Assembly: GCA_900618425.1 (NCBI GenBank)
Contig: UZAN01039708.1
Span: 21,582-50,471 of the forward strand
Length of the DNA stretch: 28,890 nucleotides
Source: Echinostoma caproni
Taxonomy: Eukaryota > Platyhelminthes > Trematoda > Plagiorchiida > Echinostomatidae
Reading direction: 5' to 3'
The stretch's first letter is position 1, and the number at the start of each line of letters is the position of its first letter. Below are positions 19,167 to 28,890 of this stretch, one piece after another. The translations under genes and the position numbers were made by a program. Under the pieces are notes generated by a model. It saw only the letters and a program-made list of their open reading frames with translations, was not told the DNA's origin and searched no databases.

Positions 19167-19534
19167 CCGTTCAATATTTGTCATGAGAACACTATGATTG
19201 ACCGCAAACCGTTTCCTGAAAATTAATTGCACAACTTTCGTTCAACTGAAAGAGATAAAAATAATGGTATCGAGTTGTTGTTTATCTTGCAGGCAATTCA
19301 CTATCACTGCGCAACCCAAAATTGGTAAAAAAACAGATACGAGAAAAAGAAAATAGCTTCAGCTTCTATGCAAACAGTACTGCAATAAAAATCAATGGTA
19401 TTTATGATGTGAGAGCATTGAGAAGTTCATCGTACTTCGAGTAAAGTAAAAATGACCTTAAGGACTGGAAACGATTGTTAAGCCGTCTGAAATATTTTGT
19501 ACATTATCAATGATACGAATCAGTCCGCTTCATT

Positions 19535-19600
19535 GAGAATTGAACCGGAGACCTTACAGATAGGACGAAAGCTAACTACACAGTTGGTCGACGAGGTGCT
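19535..19600 (-). repeat. Possible tRNA-derived B box on minus
   Basis: Minus-strand GGTCTCCGGTTCAATTCTC (B box core at 19535-19546) with GTAGTTAGC upstream recalls the T arm of tRNA-derived SINEs. A clear A box could not be fixed. Confidence 0.3.
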
Positions 19601-19689
19601 AGTCAAATTGTTCAGCTTCTTGCTTTTAATGCCATGGTGGTCACTATCAACAGTCTTGGACAAATTGGTTGGTTGTGGTATAGCGTGAA

Positions 19690-20640
19690 AAGATCAGATA
19701 TTTAATGGATAAGTGGTCAGGTTTTGTCTTTGTGGCAAAAGTCGAACTTAGATGGAATCGGTGGTCGATGATCGACGAGAACCTTCTGGTGTTCTGAAGT
19801 TCTCTGACTGCCTTAGATATGCACCTATCAATACCAGCCCAGGTGAAACAATCACTATCCAAGGGGAAAAACACAGGCAGGGTCTATACTTGAGAAGTTT
19901 CACTCGGGGCCTTTATAGCCCAACTTGGTCGAACGCCTTGGGGACAATAAGAGAACGGATATCACGCTTCATGGCGGTCAATGGCTGCGAACAAGATGTG
20001 TAATCCGTGCGTTCATTCAGCTCGGCACTGGACTTTTGGCAGCGGATTTCGCGTTGCCAGTCTTTGAGATATGTGTAGTCCTGTTTCAAAATCATAAGAG
20101 AGGATAGTGGTGAGCAGACTGAATAAAACGGTTTGCCGAAAAATAACTCACTTTGAGACGGGAACAGTTTTTCAACAACTGTGAAACCGACGATATAAAA
20201 TGGTTGCAAAACCCTTTAAAAGACATGGACAACCCCAGGCGCGTAACTATTGAAGGGGAAAAGCTTTGAACGAACGTGGTTTGCGGGAACATCAAAGCGG
20301 AATGGAAGTGAGATTTGAATTAGTCGATTGACAAAATACACTTTGTTTTTGTGCAGTGTAAGATGCTTGGCTCGGGTGTGCCGCAGGATGTCTCCCGTAA
20401 ACGAATACACCAGACAACCGCAAGTGGGCCGAGTCTAGGTGTGGGCTGGAACCGTCGACAGACAGGAGGTTCTCCGTGAAGAGGGTGAACTGACAATCTG
20501 CAAGAGAGGAAAATACAGACGCCATGAACCAAGTGGTCCAGTGAGACATGAACACGACTCACACTCAAACGAAATGGCAAGTTGCCAAGGTCGTTACAGC
20601 AGTGAGTTTTTGGGCTCAAGGTCATTAGTTTGACCTGATA
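19690..20640. other. Unassigned region with TATA-like site
   Basis: Several overlapping ORFs of 60-101 codons on both strands have no domain. On minus at about 19902-19920 GGGCTATAAAGGCCCC is a good TATA-box look-alike in a GC-richer setting, but no start codon with a convincing protein follows it. It may be the promoter of an LTR or an unrecognised repeat. Confidence 0.25.
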
Positions 20641-21230
20641 CAGTTTTTTTTGTTTTGTCCAGTTCAGTCTAAATGCGTCAATATACCTAATTGTTGTACA
20701 AGTAGATCAAGTTAGATCATACTTTCTCTCTTTACTTAATCCCAGAAATAGTTGGGTGCTTTTACACTACTGAATGCTTCTGCCATTCGTTCCTCTCTTT
20801 CATAAATAGTCACACTCTCGTGGGTTTCTACTTAATCATGGTGATGAATGAGATGCCAATCTGCAATTAAAGAAGAAAACATCTGAAGTTGTTCCAGCAA
20901 AACAATTTCCCATCCATTAGGAGTAATTGTTTACATGGTCAGGTTGTGTGATGGAAAGCGTCACAGATTTTGTAATGGCAACGGACACGAATGCTTGTTT
21001 TCTTAACGATAAAATCTATCCGACTGAGAGTTCATTCTCTTTGTTCTGGCACACGACGATGGGCACAGGCACACATGTGACATGTTAGATGGTGACCTTT
21101 ATTCGTATATGATCTGTATCATGTGATCGGTTTAGGATTGTATGCGACATATCATAACAAAATGGTACAAAACACAATTATCGCAATGGCTTTCATACTA
21201 AGGTGCGTAACAGTGGGGAAGTTTTTGATT
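20641..21230. other. No gene recognised
   Basis: AT-rich, no ORF of note. Confidence 0.55.
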
Positions 21231-21269
21231 CAACCATAACACGGTTGAGTGAAGATGTCAAGTTCGCTT

Positions 21270-21790
21270 TGGTGATCCAGGCCTACACGATGGCGCCTAC
21301 CCTGGAGCGGCGCGGTACAGTTTCAGGACATTGGCGATCAATCAAGTTTGAATGCTGACGTCAATAGCACGTGCATAGCTTCTGAATACACGTCATTGGC
21401 GGATGGTGCCAGCCAATCCAAGACAATGCAGACAGAAGCAAGGTTATGCAAGTACTGCTGCAATTCAATTGGTGGATGCCCAGGTAGCCAATAATCTCCC
21501 TTTGTACATACTATTTAATCATCTTCATTTCTTCCAATAAACGAACTACATACTGCCAGTCCTGTGGCCTTTTCCTCGCGTCTCGTTCTCGTGGGACATT
21601 GCTTCTGCGATCCCGTCCGTGATAGCTGATTATCGATTCGGGTTCTGTAATTCATATTGCGTGGTTGGTGTTCCGAATTCCGTGCGTATTGCTACCACTA
21701 CTATTACAATCTTTACATTCGCTTTTCACTGGTGCTAGTGTAGGTACTGTGAGCTGTTGCACAGCTCAGTTAACAAAGGAGAGTAGGTTT
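21270..21790. other. GC-richer block, possibly an LTR remnant
   Basis: This block differs in composition from its surroundings. It begins with TGGCGCCTACC (about 21290), resembling a primer-binding site, has CCAAT-like words and ATTGGC..GCCAAT pairing (about 21395-21420), AATAAA at about 21536, and CG-rich sequence after it. No partner LTR or pol was found, so it could equally be a host promoter or 3' end. Confidence 0.2.
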
Positions 21791-21804
21791 TTAGCCCGAC
21801 AGAT

Positions 21805-22026
21805 ATGATCTCAGATTTCATCAAACAGTCTCATCCAAGAGATACTGACGAGACCAGTGTCAAATTCATTTTTGTTGAATGTCTTGTAGATCATATCATA
21901 AGTAGTTTGGATGGGCCTCTCGTGGGTACGGGTAGCGATACACCCCACCAACCAATCCGGTCGATATCAGAATATCCGGTATCTCCAAGGGCATTCCACT
22001 TTGTCATTAAATCTGAATGGAATTAG
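21805..22026 (+). pseudogene. Repeat-derived ORF B with DG-LV-TGSD motif
   Basis: A plus frame of 73 codons has TDETSVKFIFV near its start and DGPLVGTGSD at 21910-21939, followed by I..SE..S-PRAF, paralleling ORF A at 16801-17100. It ends at TAG 22024-22026, next to the perfect 12-base palindrome ATTAGGCCTAAT (22022-22033). No domain is recognised; the relation to ORF A suggests both are scraps of one dispersed family. Confidence 0.35.
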
Positions 22027-23914
22027 GCCTAATGAACTCCTTTTGATGAATCAGGTGATGGTGGCTCATCATTAAGGCCCAAAGGTTTGCATTTATCCTC
22101 GAACGGTTCGTAGACCTCACACTGGAAGATACTGATTGAACCTTTGAGAGCGGAAGCTGTAAATACTAGTTACTCGGGGGGGGGGGGGGGGGGAANAAAG
22201 AGCTCTCAAAAGGAATCTGAGATGGTAAAATTTGGGCACCAAAATAACACCATTGGAGTGTAATGCAATGTTTTATTGCTTAGTCTGTTAAACGAGTAGT
22301 ACACTATACAATAATGTGTTTTACCGGTAGGTGGTAATTGTCACATCCAGATAAATCCACCGTTCTTCCTTGTAATTTGTTTTCTGGAATAACAATGTAC
22401 GTTCCAAGTGAGAAGATTAGCATAATTCGGAGCTAACTAAAACACACGTCCTCGTTAGGAAGAACAAAGACAGCTATGATAGGGTAGATTAGAGGGCAGA
22501 TAGCTTGGAAGTTGAATTGAATCAATACAGAATTTGAGCGTTCCACTGAGCCAATCTACTTGGATGAGTGATTTTTATTTGTATGAGGGGGAAGTGGCAG
22601 AAGCGTTGTGCTGATTTTGGTTTGTTCATGGTCTATGCTGTGCAAAAGGAAACGTTAACGATGAGTGGTGACAGAGTTACCAAAGCAGAAGAATTCCACT
22701 TTCTCTCCCTTGTTCTAAGAAAACCAATAGAATAGACTCCAAACTGTCTCGAAGGTTAACAACCTATGACCTTCATCAATGTTTTACAACAGTAACATAA
22801 AAAATTAAGGATTTCATTTGATCAAATTCTTGTGGTACACACACTGTAACATGAATTTCTCACATAGTGAGCGTTGACATTTTGTTGGCGAGCAATCGTT
22901 TCACCCAATTTCTTTATTTTAAGTTCCACCAACCTCACTTGATGATACAGCGAAACATGAACCCATTCTGACCTCGGAAACGTATGATTATTTAACATAA
23001 AACTGATCATAAAAAGTGGAATGCCAGAGATATCGGCATAAATTATATAAGAATTCAGAGGCCACTGCCATCATGGCTGAAGAAGAAAGCCTCCAGGCTC
23101 CATGTGGCATTTTCAGGCACATCGATGTGTCCACATCGAATAAGACTGAATAAAAGTATTTTACCTGTATTTGATACTGTTTTTCACAATGACACCGGAG
23201 AGTAACTACCCACAAATGGGTAAAAACAGGTTGACTTCAGAACAACTATGCATGACATAATGCTATACTCATACGGATATCAAGCTGTCGATTAGTTGCT
23301 GCTCATGGATCGTGAGTTCACATAATTGTATATAAAAACTTACATTGGAATGGCATGGAACAAGTCAGTCAGTCGGTCAATCCCAAAGCTGTTGAACTAT
23401 GGCCGTTGAAATAACCTCATTGTGGGCACAGGGATGGAATACAATCCGCAAACAGCACGCACTATCCGGGTTTAGGTGAAGCGTATGTCGATCGAGAGTA
23501 GGTCGGCCGTCTCAATGGTACACGGCTCTAAGTGATTGTTCAGGGGAGTAGGGCACAGGCACAGACATGTAGTACGTCTACAGTCATTGACCAAACTCAT
23601 GCAACACCTTGACTTTTATCACATTTGTTTCTCCAAACGCTTAGTGTTCCGAGCCTCATTCACGGGATTTAATATGATATTGCCCCACATCAGGCTCAAC
23701 ATATCAGATCTAATAACCGCTAATGTCTTTGCGTCTATCCGTCGAATGCCATTAAAATGTACGATTTCTCGATTTTGATGACTGTTGTTGGTGCATCAGT
23801 TGTAATATAACAAAGTCACAATAAAAACATAACTAGAAGTTATTTATCCAAATGACTTATAGTCTTCATACAGGCACTGTCCTTTCATCTCATCCATATT
23901 TTATTTGCTCTCCT
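22027..23914. other. No gene recognised; N and 18-base G run
   Basis: A run of 18 G (22176-22193) is followed by an N at 22196. A minus frame at 22988-23215 has a donor-like ACAG-GTAAAA but nothing recognisable. An AGTC tetranucleotide tract lies at about 23361-23384. Otherwise plain AT-rich sequence. Confidence 0.55.
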
Positions 23915-24138
23915 TCATTTTTTGAGCACTGGAGGCAGTCGCTTTCGCATGGAGTCCACCAAATTGACTGCCCAGCAGAATTTGCCAGTTTCCTCTAATA
24001 CATACCAATTCCTAACCACTGTCGAGGCAGCAGCCTTATCGTTGTTTCTAATACATGGGAAGTTTTCAATTACCATCAAATCCCAACTGCTGGGCCGTGA
24101 GTGAATGAATTCAACCTTGGAATGGACCCCTCCAGAAA
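23915..24138 (-). other. Candidate terminal exon of unknown gene
   Basis: On minus, an acceptor (T-rich sequence then AATAAAGCAG, cut at 24139/24138) leads into a frame of about 74 codons ending at TGA 23917-23915. An AATAAA polyadenylation signal follows 9 bases later (23905-23900). The peptide has protein-like composition (for example SSWDLMVIENFP and RNWYVLEETGKFCW). The arrangement of acceptor, open frame, stop and AATAAA is what a last exon looks like, but the 3' UTR would be very short and no upstream exon is identified. Confidence 0.35.
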
Positions 24139-24470
24139 CTGCTTTATTATGAAAAAACAATATTTAATGAGATCAAACTGATTTACACTATCACCCTCAA
24201 ATAATAGTTATACTTACTTTCATCTTTGTAAGCTATTTAGAATAAGTATGTTCAACTTAATAAACACTCTCAAGAAACAGAAATCATTTATTATAAAGAA
24301 TGTTTTGCATAAAATATTCTCCAAATCTGAGCTGTTACTTTTGACATACTACACATTTTATCACGGCACTAAGGGTCACGCGAAGTGAAACGGTGATAGA
24401 AGAGAATTAAGAACACAAAGGNGGGGGGGGGGGGGTAAAATGAGTGATGAATACATTGCGCCTATAGCCA
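24139..24470. other. No gene recognised; N with 13-base G run
   Basis: An N at 24422 is directly followed by 13 G. Sequence is AT-rich before that. Confidence 0.6.
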
Positions 24471-24866
24471 TCAATATACAAGTGAGATACTGGACACTGA
24501 AATGTATTTCCAAAATGAAAGCGACTTTGCACGAGTTTGATCAAAACCTGTACGTGAAAGACAAACAGCTAGGAGGTATGCCGGGAGCTCTAGGAAGTGT
24601 GTGACTGAGACAGATCGTAAAAATGTCTTCCTCGGTGCTTCAACAAGATAGTGAGAAATGTGTGCTGAATTCTGATCAATCAGATACCGCCAATAGGCGG
24701 TACATAGGCTTAGCAACTCTGACACAGCCTGAAATGATGATAGAGCAACCTGCAGGGTTGCTTGTGCAAATTGATTTGATACTTGGATAAATTGAATAAT
24801 AGAGCGTTTAGAGTTTGGATTCAACAACAAAAAATGGATCGCACACTTTGGCAAGCATACGGTCAT
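24471..24866 (-). other. Unidentified ORF of 131 codons
   Basis: The longest open minus frame outside transposons in the right half. It is rich in L, S, F and A and could form helices (SFQAVSELLSLCTAYWRYLI). An acceptor-like ATCATCATTTCAG lies inside it, ahead of GCTGTGTCAGAG, so a shorter exon is possible. No signal peptide, motif or convincing donor. It may be chance. Confidence 0.2.
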
Positions 24867-26861
24867 TGTATTACAAGTTGATCGGGTGATATATGTTTGT
24901 GGAACAACATCACATTCAGAATAAAGTATAGCAGATCAGTGAGAAGGACTATTATGTTAATAAAAGAACAAGTTCAGTCCCGTCAGGTTGACATTTATCT
25001 CAACATGGAAACGGAATGGCAAAAATCATATCATTAGACAAACAAATGATATATGTTCCCTGATAGGATTTGGTGGGCTTCCGACAAGTGGTTTGAGACA
25101 GTCCGTAATTCAGGAAGGCAATGGGGTATGCAAATATACTGGATTGATTCAGTTTGCGGCTTGGCACAACAAGAATGTCTTCAACATGATACTGTCGTGA
25201 TTCACACGCCGTAGACCACATAGTTTTGTTTCTTAGAGTCTGTTACTATTTTTAGACTAAACAACATTCCCTTCTGATCATAACCCGATTAGCATGTTCC
25301 GGGGATCGTTCACCACGTGAGTTCGCATCGAAAAAGGTGTTTTTAGGATTGAACAACGTAAGAGGTACTAATCCTTACCGAGCTGAAAAAGTCTGCGTTT
25401 TTGGTGAGCTGTCTTTATATTGTTTTGTCACAACTTATGGTAATGTATTGTTGAACAACTTTGCCTCTCTTAGTTGTCCAATATTTTGAAGTATTTTGAT
25501 GGGTGTGACTTCAGCGAACAGGGTCCAACAACGACTGTTGTCCAAAGTGAATCGCAACAATTAAAAGCCCTCATAACTTTGGGATGTACTGTATAATTAT
25601 TCCTGTATATGTTTTTACATTTATATGCTTGAGTTTGTCGTGGCAGTGGTTGCGTGTTTCTCTCCGTGTGCGAGTCAAAAAGCATTTATTGGGACTTCTG
25701 ACTGAAACGTGACTCCTACTCGTTCACACATCAATCACGTGAGTTGATCAGGTGAATATTGTTCCAGCCCTCTTACCTCTGTTAGCGAATAAATGAGAGG
25801 GGGAAGTTACTTACCTGTGTTGTTCAGTTCACCAAGTCAGGGTATGATGCCATGGGGGTGTGGAGTGGGAGCTCACCAGGATGCAAAGTTCATGATTCCA
25901 GCATGTCGATATTGTTCCGTTATGATTTCGTGTTCCGGTCGAACATGTATGTACAAGTTGAGCGAGTGCAAGCGGGAGTACTGCACGGTTGTCAACGGGA
26001 ATCAACGCAAGACCGTAGCAACCGAAAAATACTCTTTGCACTGGACCACGTATCACGTGCGGTACAGTCGAACGGCACACACCCAACACCCTCACGCGTT
26101 CTAAAGAATGACAGGTCACAGTCAGAAGTGACCGTAAGGCACTGGAGTTTACAATGGGTCATGAAATCTTATTTTCCGTCACCGTGGCCACCGTATTCAT
26201 AACTGTAAATCTCTGTGGGAGAAATTTCGTAGGTGTAAAAGTTGCTTCTACCAAGTGCTTAGTACAACAACTCATAGAGTGTAAATAGATAAGGTATACC
26301 AATACTTTTGACACAATAATCAGGATGGAATACTCATGCGTTCTGACGGGAGTGAGTTAGGAGTACCTATTTCTTTTGTCCCACTTTACGTGAGGTTGAA
26401 TAATCATATAATCTGTACAAACACGAACTATTCAACGGTTTCGAACTAAAAGAATAGTTACCGCTTACCAGTACAAATTTGTTTATTTGATTCTGGACCT
26501 CGATATCATAAGCCTTAATGGGCTCGTTTATTACGTGTCAACATCAAGTTAAGTTATCCTGGTATCACATTAGCGATATCTTGTGCTGTACAGCGCGATC
26601 CGCTTTTGAATTAGATGTGTCGAACTGATGGTCGGACTGTCGATAACCGAATGATACAGGACATTCATACGTCCACAACTAATCTTTCTTGCTACGCGTC
26701 GTGCATCAGAGAACTCATTTTGTGTGTACCAGATGGTATAAGAGCAAGATCGTCAAATTAAATCAACTGGGAACCCCCAGATTTCAATGGCCCGTCATTT
26801 ACGGCAGGTAATACTGCCCACATCTTATTTTGATATCAAAATATTTTAGTTTGATGTAATA
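24867..26861. other. No gene recognised
   Basis: At 25790-26200 three frames are open together (two plus, one minus) in GC-richer DNA, which points to composition rather than coding. A minus-strand donor-like ACACAG-GTAAGT at about 25813 has stops in all frames just before it. The perfect 14-base palindrome TTTTGATATCAAAA lies at 26828-26841, just before the RTE remnant. Confidence 0.5.
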
Positions 26862-27676
26862 TAATATAAATGACGGTAGCATAGTCAATGAAGAAGCCGC
26901 CCCATATTTCCAAGGCTCGAGAAACCTACGCAGGACTAAAACACCTTTGGTGCAGACGCAATGTTTTGTTGAAACTGAAAGGTCGTGTATGCTGCGCCAG
27001 TGTGCGGTCAGTTCTGCTCTATGGTTGCTAGACCTTAAATATGCGCGCGGAATATATTCGTCTCCTGAAGTTTTCGCCTGCCGAATTTTTATGTAGTTTG
27101 GCGCGGGTTGGATGGGGTGAACGTGTAAGCAGCTATGAGGTAAGGCATCGCGTATCTGGTAATGCTTCGATGAAGAATTCGTTGTCCCATCGAATTTAGT
27201 TTAGTCGGCTTCACTGCGTATACCCAGTCATCGTCTATCGCACCGCGCCTTATTCGCAGTTGCGGCTCCAGATTTGAAGAAACCGCGTGGAGGTCAACAG
27301 ATGACGAGGAAACGAGCCATGAATAAATGCACAGAGCGATTAGGTAGAATGGGTGTCTCCCATCTTCCAGGTTGGGGTCCGAAAGACTCTACAACTGGTT
27401 GGCTGGAGACATTAAAGGATATGGCGACTAACCGAGAGCAGTAGCGTTCTTGTTATCATTCCTTATCAGGCCAGAATACCTGAAAATGTATGTATGCATA
27501 CTTAGATTTCCTACTCTGTGTTGACAATAGAGGTTCACTTTTTTTGCCTCCCTCCAAGTAGGCCCAATCGCTTTCCAACTTTTGCTTTATCACTTGATTT
27601 GTGTACACTAGGAGCTTGGCAGCGATCATTGAAGGTCGCTTCACTGTAGCTCGCTGTACAACGATGATGATGATGA
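26862..27676 (+). mobile_element. RTE-type (SR2-like) LINE, 5'-truncated 3' end
   Basis: The plus strand, in shifting frames, reads the C-terminal part of an RTE-clade endonuclease-reverse transcriptase: ISKARETYAGLKHLWCRRNV, LKGRVCCASVRSVLLYGC (about 26960-27029), LARVGWGERVSSYEVRHRVSG, then GGQQMTRKRAMNKCTERLG, GVSHLPGWGPKDSTTGWLE and TLKDMATNRE to about 27441. Tryptophan-to-stop changes (TAG at 27442-27444) and frameshifts near 27030 and 27180 show it is dead; the natural stop is probably near 27481. A (GAT)n tail at 27663-27676 fits the short tandem repeats that end RTE elements. The RT catalytic part is missing, as expected from 5' truncation during target-primed insertion. Confidence 0.85.
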
Positions 27677-27983
27677 ATTTGATATAGGAGCAACATTCAT
27701 TTCCATCGGGACAATTTAAGTTGATTTTCGGACATCGTAAATTAAAAAACAGTCTGGTCCTTCTTGTATCCGATACTCGTACACAAAAACCAATACCTTC
27801 TACTCTCCTTATGGCTGATTCATCCCCAGTACGAACACAGTTGTGAAATATCGCACTGCTCAAGCAGCCAAAGAATGCAAACTTTTGCAGACAAGCTACT
27901 CGATTTCTGATATTTATCCCGAATGGAGTGAGTGAGCTTGGTGGGGCCTTTGAATTTCGACCGTGCTTTTCAAAATTGGACAA
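27456..27983 (-). other. 176-codon antisense ORF, probably not a gene
   Basis: This is one of the longest open frames in the window but runs antisense across the RTE 3' UTR, its GAT tail (read as IIII) and the flank before the LINE. No domain, splice signal or polyadenylation signal supports it. Listed because of its length only. Confidence 0.12.
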
Positions 27984-28005
27984 TTATTTACGTTTTTTGC
28001 AGTAG

Positions 28006-28890
28006 ATGCTATTGACCGTATACGTTTACATCAATTCACCAATTTTTCAAGATCAAATGCTGATCTACAACTTCTGCTTTATGGAATCTTTCTGTGTTTT
28101 CGCGAATGACGTCGAAATTTCAGCACTTTCTCATTCTGTGAGGAATCGTTACAAACGGTTGAGAAATAAACGTCAAGGTAACCAGGCAGGTTGCGAGGTC
28201 CTACCAACAGGATGACCATTGCGTTCATTTGCTCAAGTAACATTCGCTCACTTGTCGGAAAAATCGATGACCTCCAGAATCTGATGCAACAGAAACAATG
28301 CAAAGTGTGGGAGTCATTTTACTCCAGGAAAGCTGGTTACACCCAGATATTGAGGACGATGTGGTCGGATTAGAGGGCTTAGATATTTTCAGGAATGACC
28401 GGATTATGAAATTTCGCAACAGAGGTGGCGGAGTGGTCACTTTAGTAAATCGAAGTTGGTGCAAGAACACTCGCTGGATTTTTTCCTACTCAACACGTAA
28501 AATTACTCGTACTTTTGTTTGCTGCAAGCCCCGTTTTCTCAGCAGATTTTGCTTTATTTACTTTGTGAATATATACATTGCCCCTTATAGAGTCGCCCCA
28601 AGTAAAGCCTATTTTCTGATACTGTAGTGACGCAATTGGCCAGTGGTATTGACCAGTCCTTACGTATTACCGCTGGTGACTTTAAACGCTTTGATACCTC
28701 CTTTCTAACTACCCTAGGCTTAGAGAACATTGCCAATTTTCCAACCTGTACCAATGCCTTTCTTGATAGCATTTATGTAAATAGTCCCAATGTGTTTCAC
28801 GTTTTTAAACGAGCCCTAATTAGTACTTCTAACCACTGTACCATTCTTGCTTACCCCAAAATATACTGCAAAACTAATCACTACCTTCAT
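28006..28890 (+). mobile_element. CR1/Jockey-like LINE, endonuclease part, runs off right edge
   Basis: This is the plus-strand copy of the LINE family also seen at 3401-5400. A basic pre-endonuclease stretch (NKRQGNQAG, about 28166-28192) leads to the APE endonuclease in shifting frames: FICSSNIRSL and KIDDLQNLM (about 28220-28290), VILLQESWLHP with the catalytic glutamate (28310-28340), GLDIFRNDR, RGGGVVTLVNRSW (28420-28460), NIYIAPY (28568-28590), then after a frameshift AGDFKRFDTSFLTTLGL (28673-28720; GDFN is GDFK), NAFLDSIYVN (about 28754-28783) and STSNHCTILA (SDH is SNH). Changes at the Asn and Asp of GDFN and SDH would disable it. The RT would lie past the edge. Confidence 0.88.
28609..28671 (+). 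repeat. 63-bp exact inverted partner of positions 1-63
   Basis: Every base of 28609-28671 is complementary to 63-1 in order. The next base out (28608 against 64) already differs, and the sequence further out is unrelated. Confidence 0.97.

Noticed and set aside
20320..20633. 101-codon minus ORF
   Set aside because: No domain, no splice context, and overlapping open frames on both strands.
25793..26202. Overlapping ORFs of 96-116 codons on both strands
   Set aside because: Three frames are open at once in locally GC-richer DNA, which indicates low stop-codon density rather than coding. No domain is seen in any.
27456..27983. 176-codon minus ORF as a real gene
   Set aside because: It is antisense over the 3' UTR and GAT tail of an RTE element, and one frame of this length is not surprising in 29 kb. 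No domain or processing signal was found.
1..28671. The 63-bp inverted pair as terminal inverted repeats of one giant transposon
   Set aside because: The pair lies inside a LINE endonuclease coding region and has no transposase between, so it is better explained by two LINE copies or an assembly edge.
1..28890. Spliced-leader RNA, 5S rRNA, histone or snRNA genes
   Set aside because: I scanned for recognisable conserved words and found none that could be supported by eye.

Overview
This window looks like eukaryotic, probably flatworm (digenean fluke), intergenic or intronic DNA dominated by dead transposable elements. The evidence is the combination of a chromodomain-less Ty3/Gypsy pol, a CR1/Jockey-type LINE, an RTE-type (SR2-like) LINE 3' end and a Penelope-like GIY-YIG endonuclease, together with scattered microsatellites and no long intact host ORF. 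The flatworm assignment is inference from the look of these families, not a search result. There are no bacterial features, no rRNA, no intact tRNA and no CRISPR array.

Layout. Positions 1-63 are a minus-strand scrap of LINE endonuclease. Positions 64-3400 hold a Ty3/Gypsy pol on the plus strand (protease, RT, RNase H, zinc finger, integrase, polypurine tract, 3' LTR), broken by many stops and shifts and lacking gag and the 5' LTR. It abuts, at about 3400, a minus-strand CR1/Jockey-like LINE (about 3401-5400: endonuclease, linker and RT up to motif A), so the Gypsy probably inserted into the LINE. A non-coding repeat of about 530 bp follows on plus (5470-5995), and a diverged copy sits in opposite orientation at 14950-15487. 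From 6000 to 14900 there is no recognised gene, only weak exon-like ORFs (best: 12596-12742, with acceptor and donor in matching phase) and simple repeats.

The right half has two ORFs that share a short protein motif with mostly synonymous differences (16846-16950 and 21910-22010), a Penelope-like endonuclease remnant on minus (18380-18990), a tRNA-like Pol III promoter remnant (19064-19166), a possible last exon on minus (23915-24138), an RTE 3' end on plus with a GAT-repeat tail (26862-27676), and a second copy of the CR1/Jockey-like LINE endonuclease on plus (28006-28890).

Seven single Ns occur (5609, 12146, 15143, 17745, 17995, 22196, 24422). Three lie beside 13-18 base G or C runs, and one lies beside a 40-bp palindrome. 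The first 63 bases of the window are an exact inverted copy of 28609-28671, with divergence from the next base onward. I suspect that reflects an assembly graph edge rather than biology. I did not find a convincing new gene system. The most novel-looking items are the inverted 530-bp repeat pair with a hairpin at the same place in both copies, and the DG-LV-TGSD ORF pair.
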